DNA from: Flavobacterium sp. ASV13 | GTDB taxonomy: Bacteria; Bacteroidota; Bacteroidia; Flavobacteriales; Flavobacteriaceae | Reading direction: 5' to 3' | DNA: 64,000 nt | Assembly (NCBI RefSeq): GCF_000745775.1 | Contig: NZ_JQJY01000002.1 | Span: 558,001 to 622,000 of the forward strand | Part shown: piece after piece, positions 57,355 through 63,765 of the stretch | How positions within the stretch are numbered: position 1 is the first letter of the stretch | Layout: each line of letters begins with the position of its first letter | Made by a program: the position numbers and the translations under genes | Notes under the pieces: model-generated | Database searches by the model: none | The model's input: only the letters and a program-made list of their open reading frames with translations | What the model was told of the DNA's origin: nothing

Positions 57355-57522
57355 TTATTTTGTTCTGGGTGGCAAACCGAAAAGGCCTCTTTCAAAATCA
57401 TCCCAAAATTTAATTGAATTCGGATTCGAAAAAACATACCATAGACAAATGAAAAAAATAATTTTCAACATAAAACTTTGAAGTCTTTTCCAGCAAATTT
57501 TTTGATCTTTATTTTTGTACAT
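57355..57522 (-). CDS. Small single-pass membrane protein with FERGLFGLPP tail
   Basis: 55 residues: a charged start, a membrane segment (about 17-31, FMLKIIFFICLWYVF) and a soluble tail containing FWDDFERGLFGLPP. A decayed second copy is at 58855-59018. A tiny protein between peptide genes and export genes suggests an immunity or accessory role, but this is inference. Confidence 0.45.
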   Translation of the reverse strand: MYKNKDQKICWKRLQSFMLKIIFFICLWYVFSNPNSIKFWDDFERGLFGLPPRTK

Positions 57523-57559
57523 AATATTTTAATTTTAAGACTTTATAGTAAAAACATTT

Positions 57560-57706
57560 TTAATTTTTTGTAAAAAAATAAAAAGCTTTTCCTAGTGCGT
57601 AGCCCAAAAAATATATAAAAACTGCTATAAAAAAAACTTTGCTTATTTTTTTATTATAACTTTCTGCATAACAAATATCTTTTTTTATTAAATAAAAAAA
57701 CAACAC
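57560..57706 (-). CDS. Possible small membrane protein, GTG or TTG start
   Basis: About 48 residues with one membrane segment (KVFFIAVFIYFLGYALGKAF). It starts with GTG/TTG directly at the base of the terminator hairpin 57707-57736 and has no clear ribosome site, so it may be a remnant of a gene rather than a working one. The surrounding 57155-57355 gap holds only fragments I cannot support. Confidence 0.2.
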   Translation of the reverse strand: MLFFYLIKKDICYAESYNKKISKVFFIAVFIYFLGYALGKAFYFFTKN

Positions 57707-57736
57707 GGCTCTATAGCATTATAATGTTTTAGAGCC
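57707..57736 (-). terminator. Terminator after the decayed GG-peptide gene
   Basis: ggctcta / tagagcc stem followed on the minus strand by a T-rich run. Equivalent hairpins follow the GG peptides at 59501 and 61063. Confidence 0.7.
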
Positions 57737-57744
57737 TTGATTTA

Positions 57745-57877
57745 TTAATGTGAATAATGATAATAAGCTTGACCTATTGCATAACCTGCACCATATATTG
57801 CACCAGCAATTGCAATTCATCCTTTGGTTTCGTTCACTTCCAGAACATTAAGCTAAATTCAATTCTTCTAAATTCAT
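57745..57877 (-). pseudogene. Decayed double-glycine-leader peptide gene
   Basis: Starts MNLEELNLA then a stop. Restoring five bases lost between two gct repeats gives a leader ending LNVLEVNETKG, where the second Gly codon of the GG site is TGA instead of GGA. The core then reads IAIAGAIYGAGYAIGQAYY and HYSH, a Gly/Ala-rich hydrophobic peptide with GxxxG-like spacing. Both lesions together show that this copy is dead. Confidence 0.75.
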
Positions 57878-57942
57878 AATTTTAAAATTTAAATGGTTAA
57901 TTAATAAATTTCAACAAAAATCATTTCCTCTAGAATGTTTCG

Positions 57943-58022
57943 TTATAGCAAACTTATCATAGTTCCGTCTAATAAAATTGGACAGAAGTTTGAGCCTCCA
58001 AAATTTCTTTTGATTCATCATC
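57943..58022 (-). pseudogene. 3' remnant of an HTH-protein gene, copy 1
   Basis: The same sequence as the end of the HTH gene at 61435-61756 (GTMISLL tail region), with one T missing so the frame is shifted. It begins 3 bases after the stop of the CPBP gene. It carries the -7 element of the following peptide gene. Confidence 0.65.
57949..57956 (-). promoter_or_regulatory. -7 element TAAGTTTG, cassette 1
   Basis: An exact TAnnTTTG match on the minus strand, about 71 bases upstream of the decayed peptide start. Confidence 0.55.
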
Positions 58023-58024
58023 TT

Positions 58025-58723
58025 TTATGAATCAAATAAATAAACAGCAAGCATATTACATATACAATGAAATACCAATCCCCAAAAAAAACCATTTCTT
58101 AATCTTATATAACTTATAAAATAACCTGTAATTATTTGAGGAACTACAAATAAAGGAGCAATAACAATTAGACTAACCGGAACAGATCTGTAAAAGTTTA
58201 ACAAATGCATTAATCCAAATGAAATACAAAATGTGTAAAAATAATAGGGGTAAAATTTGGTTGAGATTATTACTAAAATTTGTTGATCAAAAAACTTGTA
58301 AATTAAACTTCCTAACAGCAAAATAATTAATATTAATTTTATTAGAAGACGAAAATTATATACATCAGAAGGCTTATGAATTAAAAAAATAACAAACAAA
58401 AGACTTATAAAAGGCATGTGCATTTTTTTAAGGCTCAGCGGTAACCTAAAAATTAACTCTTCTAGAAGCGGGACAATAAAAAGTATGCGAAAAATTGAAC
58501 TGTTACTAAGCTTCATTTTTTGTTTATTAAAAATAGTTTCATAAAACGAAAAATTAAACTGATTTTGCACATAATAATCAACTAGTTTTAAAACGATAGT
58601 AGCAACAAAAAGAAGCAAGTACATATAAAAAAGATTAAACAACAATTCTTTTGCTTTTTGAGCAAAAGAATTGTCTTTTCTAATCAATAATGAAGGGCTT
58701 TTAAAAAATAAAAAATCAATCAT
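58025..58723 (-). CDS. CPBP-family (CAAX-like) intramembrane protease, copy 1
   Basis: 232 residues with about seven membrane segments. The family motifs are complete: EELIFR (Glu88, Glu89, Arg93), FGLMHLLNF with FxxxH, and HCICN with HxxxN. It shares PQIITGYFISYIRLRNGFFW with the copy at 60369. In peptide-bacteriocin loci such proteins give self-immunity or help processing. Confidence 0.85.
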   Translation of the reverse strand: MIDFLFFKSPSLLIRKDNSFAQKAKELLFNLFYMYLLLFVATIVLKLVDYYVQNQFNFSFYETIFNKQKMKLSNSSIFRILFIVPLLEELIFRLPLSLKKMHMPFISLLFVIFLIHKPSDVYNFRLLIKLILIILLLGSLIYKFFDQQILVIISTKFYPYYFYTFCISFGLMHLLNFYRSVPVSLIVIAPLFVVPQIITGYFISYIRLRNGFFWGLVFHCICNMLAVYLFDS

Positions 58724-58854
58724 AATTAAAATGGAAGTGGATCGCCAAGAAGACGACCAAATTGCTTACAATTAATATACAATGCAAATACTATATAGAT
58801 AATATATTGAATTACTTAGGTTTTTCTTTTTTCCATCGTCTGATTTTTACTAAA

Positions 58855-59018
58855 CTATTTTGCTGTGGGTGGCAAACCGAAAAGTCCTCTTTCAAAATCA
58901 TTCCAAAATTCTATTTTATTTCGATTCGAAAAAACAAAACATATAAAAGGCTAATGAAAAGAGCCATTTTTATCATAACAATTTGAAATTTTTCTCCATC
59001 AATAAATTTATTTTTCAT
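58855..59018 (-). pseudogene. Frameshifted copy of the FERGLFGLPP membrane protein
   Basis: Very similar to 57355-57522 (FWNDFERGLFGLPP). Relative to the intact copy it carries four extra bases (tttg) after the membrane segment, which shifts the frame; no start codon precedes the tail in its own frame. Sequence similarity to the first copy continues about 80 bases downstream of the stop. Confidence 0.6.
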
Positions 59019-59079
59019 TTAAATTTTATTTTTTGATCACGCCTTTCAATAAAACTTATAGTTTTCAAGACTTTAAATC

Positions 59080-59196
59080 TTATTTTGCAATTATGGCTCC
59101 AATTGCTTCTCCCTTTTCAAACGACCAAATTGAAAGTATTAGAACTATAGCAATTAAAGTCATTATCAACCAAAGTGTTTTACTTGTGCTTTTCAT
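59080..59196 (-). CDS. Very small single-pass membrane protein
   Basis: 38 residues with one membrane segment (TLWLIMTLIAIVLILSIW). Tail FEKGEAIGAIIAK. Located between peptide and CPBP genes; role unknown. Confidence 0.45.
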   Translation of the reverse strand: MKSTSKTLWLIMTLIAIVLILSIWSFEKGEAIGAIIAK

Positions 59197-59269
59197 ATAA
59201 TCCTAATTTTAAAAATCTGCATTTCTAAATTTTAGTTGTCTTATAAAAAATTATGATATCGGTTTTTTA

Positions 59270-59461
59270 TTACTTTTCTCTTTTTTGAAAAAAAAACATA
59301 ATAAAAACACTTGCCATAATTAGCTCCCAAATTCTATAGACCCAAATATTAACATCGAAAGAAAATATTTGATGCACTGTGTTTTTTGAAAAAAAAGTAT
59401 TAATAAAACCCAGTATAAAAAATATACCAATGACTAGAAAAATGTAGCTCAATGATTTCAT
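59270..59461 (-). CDS. Small two-segment membrane protein
   Basis: 63 residues with two hydrophobic segments (about 5-24 and 39-58). No family recognised. A candidate immunity protein by its place just after two GG-peptide genes and their terminator. Confidence 0.55.
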   Translation of the reverse strand: MKSLSYIFLVIGIFFILGFINTFFSKNTVHQIFSFDVNIWVYRIWELIMASVFIMFFFQKREK

Positions 59462-59500
59462 AAAAATGACATTTTATTGATTAATAATAAAAATATTTAA

Positions 59501-59531
59501 ACTATGTGGTTGCTGAAAACAACCACATAGT
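59501..59531 (-). terminator. Terminator after the second pair of GG peptides
   Basis: actatgtggttg / caaccacatagt perfect stem followed by a T-rich stretch on the minus strand. Confidence 0.75.
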
Positions 59532-59534
59532 AAT

Positions 59535-59687
59535 TTAAATAAAAGCAATTATAACGATTACAGCACCAGCTGCTAAGAGAGCTTTAGCCGCATAATGCCC
59601 AACTTCATAAGCAACTCCGTCATGTCCTCCCTCAATTTCAATTAATTCATTAAAATTAAGCTCCGTAATTCCAACAATATTTTCCAT
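59535..59687 (-). CDS. Double-glycine-leader peptide with hydrophobic core
   Basis: 50 residues. Leader MENIVGITELNFNELIEIEGG (ELNxxELxEIxGG), then a core HDGVAYEVGHYAAKALLAAG and a hydrophobic end AVIVIIAFI. The leader fits cleavage by C39 transporters, and the core resembles class II bacteriocins with a helical hydrophobic domain. Second of a pair. Confidence 0.75.
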   Translation of the reverse strand: MENIVGITELNFNELIEIEGGHDGVAYEVGHYAAKALLAAGAVIVIIAFI

Positions 59688-59706
59688 GTTATTAAAAATT
59701 TAACTA

Positions 59707-59865
59707 TTAAAATGCATCTAAAAAGCCTCTGCAAAAATCTATTAATTGATGTGATAAATAAGGGGCTGGATTATAATCATTATAAGGAGGACATCCTCCC
59801 CCTCCTTGAACTTCCTGCACTTCCTGAGCATTAAGCTCAACTAAATTCAATTCTTGTAAATTCAT
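59707..59865 (-). CDS. Double-glycine-leader peptide, Pro/Tyr-rich core
   Basis: 52 residues. Leader MNLQELNLVELNAQEVQEV then QGG, followed by GGCPPYNDYNPAPYLSHQ and a C-terminal FCRGFLDAF. Two cysteines (25 and 45) could form a disulfide. The leader is nearly identical to that at 61231-61368. Export by the C39 transporter in the same locus is expected. Confidence 0.78.
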   Translation of the reverse strand: MNLQELNLVELNAQEVQEVQGGGGCPPYNDYNPAPYLSHQLIDFCRGFLDAF

Positions 59866-59912
59866 AATTTTAAAATTTAAATTGTTAATTAATAAATTTC
59901 AACAAAATCATT

Positions 59913-59922
59913 TTCTCGAGAA
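59913..59922. promoter_or_regulatory. Palindrome ttctcgagaa in the peptide leader, cassette 2
   Basis: A perfect 10-base palindrome just downstream of the -7 box at 59937 in the transcribed direction. The same in cassette 3 (61417-61426); degenerate in cassette 1. Confidence 0.4.
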
Positions 59923-59930
59923 CGTTTTCG

Positions 59931-60044
59931 TTACAACAAACTTATCATAGTTCCGTCTAATAAAATTGGACAGAAGTTAGAGCCTCCAAAAATTTCTTTA
60001 GATTCATCATCTTTTATCGTTTTTAGAAAAAACTTAATATTACT
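59931..60044 (-). pseudogene. 3' remnant of an HTH-protein gene, copy 2
   Basis: About 38 codons ending DDESKEIFGGSNFCPILL, DGTMISLL and stop, in frame, the same as the end of the gene at 61435-61756. An in-frame stop precedes the similarity, so no complete protein is made. It contains the -7 element of the following peptide gene. Confidence 0.7.
59937..59944 (-). promoter_or_regulatory. -7 element TAAGTTTG, cassette 2
   Basis: An exact TAnnTTTG match located inside the HTH remnant, about 71 bases upstream of the peptide start at 59865. Confidence 0.6.
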
Positions 60045-60096
60045 TTAAAAAAATATTCTTTAGTATAGTCTGCTATTTTTTAAACATTAATAAATA

Positions 60097-60294
60097 CTAT
60101 ATCATAACGAATGTGATAATTTTTATTTTTAAGTCGCCAATAAAAAAGGAATGATTAAAAAAGTCGTCAATTAAATTCCATTTAAAAAAAACAACTAATA
60201 GAAAAATGAAAAGAATAATATTAAAAATTATATTTTCATTTATCCCTTTCCCAATCCTTTGACTTTCATTTTTAGTTAGTTTATATTTTGACAT
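60097..60294 (-). CDS. Small two-segment membrane protein
   Basis: 65 residues. A basic N-terminus (MSKYKLTKNESQRIGKG) is followed by a hydrophobic segment (about 23-38) and a second (about 51-65). No family recognised; it follows the CPBP gene. Confidence 0.5.
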   Translation of the reverse strand: MSKYKLTKNESQRIGKGINENIIFNIILFIFLLVVFFKWNLIDDFFNHSFFIGDLKIKIITFVMI

Positions 60295-60368
60295 ATATAT
60301 TTTTAAAGTTAATATGAAACTCTTTTTTTCATTTAAATAAAATAATGTTGCTTCTAATTTATTTCTGA

Positions 60369-61034
60369 TTATATAATAATTGCAACAAAATTAAATAGTG
60401 AATGCAAAGACAGACCCCAAAAAAAACCGTATTTTAATCTTAAATTAGTAATAAAATAACCCATGATCATTTGGGGTATTACATAAAAAGGATAAAATAA
60501 AGCTAATTCCCAATGCAGAATTTTAATATTAGTAATATGTATTAATCCAAAAAATATTATTGAAATCCAAACTAACCAATTTTGCCTCTTGTCAATAGAA
60601 TTAATAATCGTTGGAGTCAAAAATTTCCATGTAAGTAAAAAAGTAAAAACACCAATTAAAATTATATAGAAATACAATTCATCATGAAAATTTAATTTTA
60701 TAAAACGTCTTCGTAATATTTCATGCAAAAAAAAACCTGTAAAAATTGAAATATTTTTTCTGTTAACTATTAAGCATAATCGAAACAATAATTCCTCAAT
60801 AATAGGACCTACAAAGACAGTTATATAAAAAGGATACTTAACATATTTGTTTTGTGTTTGATGTATTAATTCTTTGACAGATTCAAAATGAAGATATTTA
60901 GTAATAACAAAATCTAGAGGCAAGATTATTACTAATACTGTAATAATAATTAAACTTAAACCTAGTAAATATGAAGTTATTACTTTTAGTACTTTCTCTT
61001 TTAAGCTGTAATTAATTGTACTTCTATAGTTCAT
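60369..61034 (-). CDS. CPBP-family (CAAX-like) intramembrane protease, copy 2
   Basis: 221 residues with about seven membrane segments. Motifs EELLFR (Glu80, Glu81, Arg85), FGLIHITNI and HSLFN. Homologous to the 58025 protein over the C-terminal part (PQMIMGYFITNLRLKYGFFW). Possible immunity protein for the two GG peptides encoded just upstream. Confidence 0.85.
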   Translation of the reverse strand: MNYRSTINYSLKEKVLKVITSYLLGLSLIIITVLVIILPLDFVITKYLHFESVKELIHQTQNKYVKYPFYITVFVGPIIEELLFRLCLIVNRKNISIFTGFFLHEILRRRFIKLNFHDELYFYIILIGVFTFLLTWKFLTPTIINSIDKRQNWLVWISIIFFGLIHITNIKILHWELALFYPFYVIPQMIMGYFITNLRLKYGFFWGLSLHSLFNFVAIII

Positions 61035-61062
61035 TTTTCTTATTTAAGTTTAGCAAATAAAA

Positions 61063-61084
61063 AGAGGTTGTTAAGACAACCTCT
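61063..61084 (-). terminator. Terminator after the first pair of GG peptides
   Basis: agaggttgt / acaacctct stem with a T-rich tail on the minus strand. Confidence 0.75.
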
Positions 61085-61091
61085 ATATTTA

Positions 61092-61217
61092 TTAAATAGC
61101 CATGAGAACATCCCAAGCAATGCCTATTAATTTTCTTAATTTAGCGCCATTATCGTAACAATCTTGACAACCTCCATTAATCTCAACCAATTCTGTGTTT
61201 TTTAATTCTACTAGCAT
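61092..61217 (-). CDS. Double-glycine-leader peptide, short
   Basis: 41 residues. Short leader MLVELKNTELVEINGG, core CQDCYDNGAKLRKLIGIAWD and VLMAI. Two cysteines at core positions 1 and 4 could form a small ring. It follows the 45-residue peptide gene by 13 bases. Confidence 0.72.
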   Translation of the reverse strand: MLVELKNTELVEINGGCQDCYDNGAKLRKLIGIAWDVLMAI

Positions 61218-61230
61218 AATTTATTCAAAT

Positions 61231-61368
61231 TTATAAGTCAAACAATCCTCTTAAAAAATCTTTTACATGTGATTCACACTGTAAATACAAACAAACTGGA
61301 CAGCCCCCTTCAACTTCTTGGACTTCATGAATATTAAGCTCTGCTAAATTCAATTCTTGTAAATTCAT
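61231..61368 (-). CDS. Double-glycine-leader peptide, Cys-rich core
   Basis: 45 residues. Leader MNLQELNLAELNIHEVQEV then EGG, core CPVCLYLQCESHVKDFLRGL and FDL with three cysteines. First of a pair; directly downstream of the HTH gene and its embedded promoter. Confidence 0.78.
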   Translation of the reverse strand: MNLQELNLAELNIHEVQEVEGGCPVCLYLQCESHVKDFLRGLFDL

Positions 61369-61416
61369 AACTTTAAAATTTAAATGGTTAATTAATAAAT
61401 TTTCAACAAAATCATT

Positions 61417-61426
61417 TTCTCGAGAA
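61417..61426. promoter_or_regulatory. Palindrome ttctcgagaa in the peptide leader, cassette 3
   Basis: A perfect 10-base palindrome just downstream of the -7 box at 61441 in the transcribed direction. Confidence 0.4.
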
Positions 61427-61434
61427 CGTTTTCG

Positions 61435-61561
61435 TTATAGCAAACTTATCATACTTCCGTCTAATAAAATTGGACAGAAGTTTGAGCCTCCAAAAATTTC
61501 TTTAGATTCATCATCTTTAATCGTTTTAAGCGAATAATTTAATATTAACTCAAAAGAAGTT
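61435..61561 (-). pseudogene. Out-of-frame 3' half of the HTH regulator gene
   Basis: Reads FYETSFELILNYSLKTIK, then DDESKEIFGGSNFCPILL, then DGTMISLL and stop, in the frame one base away from the 61562-61756 frame. With seven instead of eight A at 61581-61588 (T on the plus strand) the gene is a single ORF of about 106 residues. It contains the -7 box of the downstream peptide genes. Confidence 0.7.
61441..61448 (-). promoter_or_regulatory. -7 element TAAGTTTG, cassette 3
   Basis: An exact TAnnTTTG match inside the last codons of the HTH gene, about 72 bases upstream of the peptide start at 61368. Confidence 0.6.
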
Positions 61562-61756
61562 TCATAGAAAAAGGTTTCTCTTTTTTTTGCAATATTTTAC
61601 AGGAGCATCCAATTCCTTAATAACTTCCAGTTCATTATAAAGTTGGCTTCGACTCAAACTTAATTTTCTTGCAAAAACACTTGGAGCTCCTGTGTTTTCA
61701 GAAACAATTAATTTATGCATTCTTTTCATCCTTTCAATTTGTTTAACAAAATTCAT
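61562..61756 (-). CDS. HTH regulator, N-terminal part (frame lost at an A8 tract)
   Basis: 64 residues, of which about 59 belong to the original protein: a helical start MNFVKQIERMKRMHKLI and a winged-helix-like HTH (FARKLSLSRSQLYNELEVIK, then ELDAPVKYCKK). Similar small HTH proteins of about 100 residues sit beside double-glycine peptide genes in Flavobacteriaceae. The frame ends RNLFL after eight A; with seven A it continues through 61435. It is the likely regulator of the peptide cluster, or its switch if the tract varies in length. Confidence 0.65.
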   Translation of the reverse strand: MNFVKQIERMKRMHKLIVSENTGAPSVFARKLSLSRSQLYNELEVIKELDAPVKYCKKKRNLFL

Positions 61757-62030
61757 AGTTTCATCATAAAAGTTAATGGAATGTGATAGTTTTAAAGGAT
61801 TTGCAACAACTTATATTAATTCCTTATAAAAACATCGTTTTACAACAAACATGAAATTAAAAAGAAAGTATCAAGATTAAAGAGATAAAAAAGTTTTAAA
61901 AATATCAGTATAAGACAATTGTAACGATTTATACAAATGATTTACTAATAAGTAGAACTAAGCACAATTATTAACAAACATTTAAAACCTTAAGTATTAT
62001 ATTGCGGGCTTAAATTAAATTTTAAAACGT
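61757..62030. other. Divergent intergenic region, no gene seen
   Basis: A/T-rich spacer between the minus-strand HTH gene and rseP. No supported ORF. A near-match taactttt lies upstream of the HTH gene; the rseP promoter is at its right end. Confidence 0.5.
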
Positions 62031-62038
62031 TACTTTTG
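62031..62038 (+). promoter_or_regulatory. -7 element TACTTTTG for rseP
   Basis: An exact TAnnTTTG match 28 bases before the start. Confidence 0.6.
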
Positions 62039-62066
62039 TGCGTTAAATACGAACTAAAATTATAAA

Positions 62067-63407
62067 ATGGATATAGTTATCAAACTCTCTCAATTTCTAT
62101 TGAGTTTATCTTTACTTATTATTCTTCATGAATTAGGGCATTTTATCCCTGCTAAATTATTCAAAACCAGAGTCGAAAAATTTTACTTATTTTTTGATGT
62201 TAAATATTCTCTATTAAAAAAGAAAATCGGCGAAACAGAATACGGAATTGGATGGCTTCCGCTTGGAGGTTATGTAAAAATCTCTGGAATGATCGACGAA
62301 AGTATGGACAAAGAACAAATGGCTTTGCCACCTCAGCCATGGGAATTTCGTTCTAAACCAGCTTGGCAACGTTTGATTATTATGCTTGGAGGTGTTACGG
62401 TAAACTTTATCCTGGCTTTTATTATATATATAGGAATGGCTTTTGTTTATGGCGATACTTATATTGCAAATTCTGATTTGAAAGATGGTGTATGGATAAC
62501 CAATCCTGTAATGGAAAAAATTGGAATAAAAACAGGAGATAAAATTATCTCTATTGATGGTCAAAAAATTGAAAACTTTGATGATGACACCAACATGAAG
62601 GTCATCATGGCAAAAGAAATTTTAATTGAGAGCAACGGACAACAGAAAACCATCAAAATGCCGACTGATTTTGTTGATCAGTTATCTAAACACGAGAAAG
62701 GTTTTTTAATTGATACCCGAATGCCTTTTGTTGTCGGAAGCGTTCAAGATGATTCGCCAAATACTTCGCTTAAACCAAAAGATCTACTTGTTACATTAAA
62801 TGGACAAGAAGCTAAATATTATGATCAGGTTAAAGTAATTTTAAGTGCAAATAAAGGAAAAACAATTCAAGCTGTTGTTTTACGTGATTTAAAACAAACT
62901 CCTATTACGCTTAAGGTTTCTGCAAAAGGAACTATAGGTGTTGTTCCAGGTGGTTTAGATATCAAATCATTAGAAAAATTAGGATACTACAAAGTAAGTA
63001 CGAAAGAATATACTTTTCTGGAATCTATTCCTGTTGGACTTGCGAAAGGAAAAGATCGTCTGATAGGTTACGGAAAACAATTAAAAATGATTTTTAATCC
63101 AGAAACTAAAGCTTATAAACAAGTGGGTGGTTTTGCTGCGATTTATAACATTTTTCCGAGTTCTTGGAGCTGGGAAGCTTTCTGGAATATTACCGCTATT
63201 TTGTCAATTATGCTTGGAGTGATGAATTTATTACCAATTCCGGCTCTTGATGGAGGTCATGTGATGTTTTTATTATATGAAATTGTTAGTGGCAAAAAAC
63301 CAAGCGATAAATTCCTTGAAAACGCCCAAATGGTTGGCTTCGTACTACTTATAGCGTTGCTTTTGTTCGCAAACGGAAACGATATTTATAAGGCAATTAT
63401 GAAGTAG
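62067..63407 (+). CDS. rseP: Site-2 protease RseP (RIP metalloprotease)
   Basis: 446 residues. Zinc motif HELGH at 21-25 in the first membrane segment, PDZ domains in the middle (about 130-320; KIGIKTGDKIISIDGQ), and the C-terminal LLPIPALDGGHVMFL with the third ligand Asp. It cuts membrane-bound anti-sigma factors and signal peptides. Normal length for the family. Confidence 0.95.
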   Translation: MDIVIKLSQFLLSLSLLIILHELGHFIPAKLFKTRVEKFYLFFDVKYSLLKKKIGETEYGIGWLPLGGYVKISGMIDESMDKEQMALPPQPWEFRSKPAWQRLIIMLGGVTVNFILAFIIYIGMAFVYGDTYIANSDLKDGVWITNPVMEKIGIKTGDKIISIDGQKIENFDDDTNMKVIMAKEILIESNGQQKTIKMPTDFVDQLSKHEKGFLIDTRMPFVVGSVQDDSPNTSLKPKDLLVTLNGQEAKYYDQVKVILSANKGKTIQAVVLRDLKQTPITLKVSAKGTIGVVPGGLDIKSLEKLGYYKVSTKEYTFLESIPVGLAKGKDRLIGYGKQLKMIFNPETKAYKQVGGFAAIYNIFPSSWSWEAFWNITAILSIMLGVMNLLPIPALDGGHVMFLLYEIVSGKKPSDKFLENAQMVGFVLLIALLLFANGNDIYKAIMK

Positions 63408-63493
63408 AAAAAAAAATGAATAAAAAGAGTTAAAATATTTTTGAGAAACTAAAAATTCGATTATATTTGCACTCGCTAAAAAGAGCAACACTT

Positions 63494-63567
63494 TCCTCCT
63501 TAGCTCAGTTGGTTAGAGCATCTGACTGTTAATCAGAGGGTCCTTGGTTCGAGCCCAAGAGGGGGAG
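63494..63567 (+). tRNA. tRNA-Asn (GTT)
   Basis: 74 bases folding into a full cloverleaf: acceptor tcctcct/aggggga, anticodon stem tctga/tcaga with loop ctgttaa (anticodon GTT), T arm cttggttcgagcccaag, discriminator G. The CCA end is not encoded. Confidence 0.97.
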
Positions 63568-63605
63568 CAACTTTTTTTAGCAAACATATTTACCTTTAAG
63601 GTGAT

Positions 63606-63679
63606 TCCTCCTTAGCTCAGTTGGTTAGAGCATCTGACTGTTAATCAGAGGGTCCTTGGTTCGAGCCCAAGAGGGGGAG
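63606..63679 (+). tRNA. tRNA-Asn (GTT), second copy
   Basis: Identical to the first copy over 74 bases, 38 bases downstream, probably cut from the same transcript. Confidence 0.97.
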
Positions 63680-63686
63680 CTTAAAA

Positions 63687-63720
63687 AAAAAAGACTATCA
63701 TTTACGATAGTCTTTTTTTT
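63687..63720. terminator. Terminator after the tRNA pair
   Basis: aagactatc / gatagtctt stem followed by a T run, also usable by the minus-strand gene ending at 63766. Confidence 0.8.
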
Positions 63721-63765
63721 GTTTTATATCAAAGTAAAGTTCATTCCTTCATTCTCTCTGCATTT

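Noticed and set aside
57310..57440. Overlapping small ORF (MILKEAFSVCHPEQNN...) in another frame of the FERGLFGLPP gene
   Set aside because: Open in one copy only; the second copy is broken by A-run indels, and the differences between copies fit the FERGLFGLPP frame better.
57943..61561. The FGGSNFC stretch as a further double-glycine leader
   Set aside because: It is the end of the HTH protein, lacks the ELxxxE leader pattern before GG, and is repeated because it carries the promoter.
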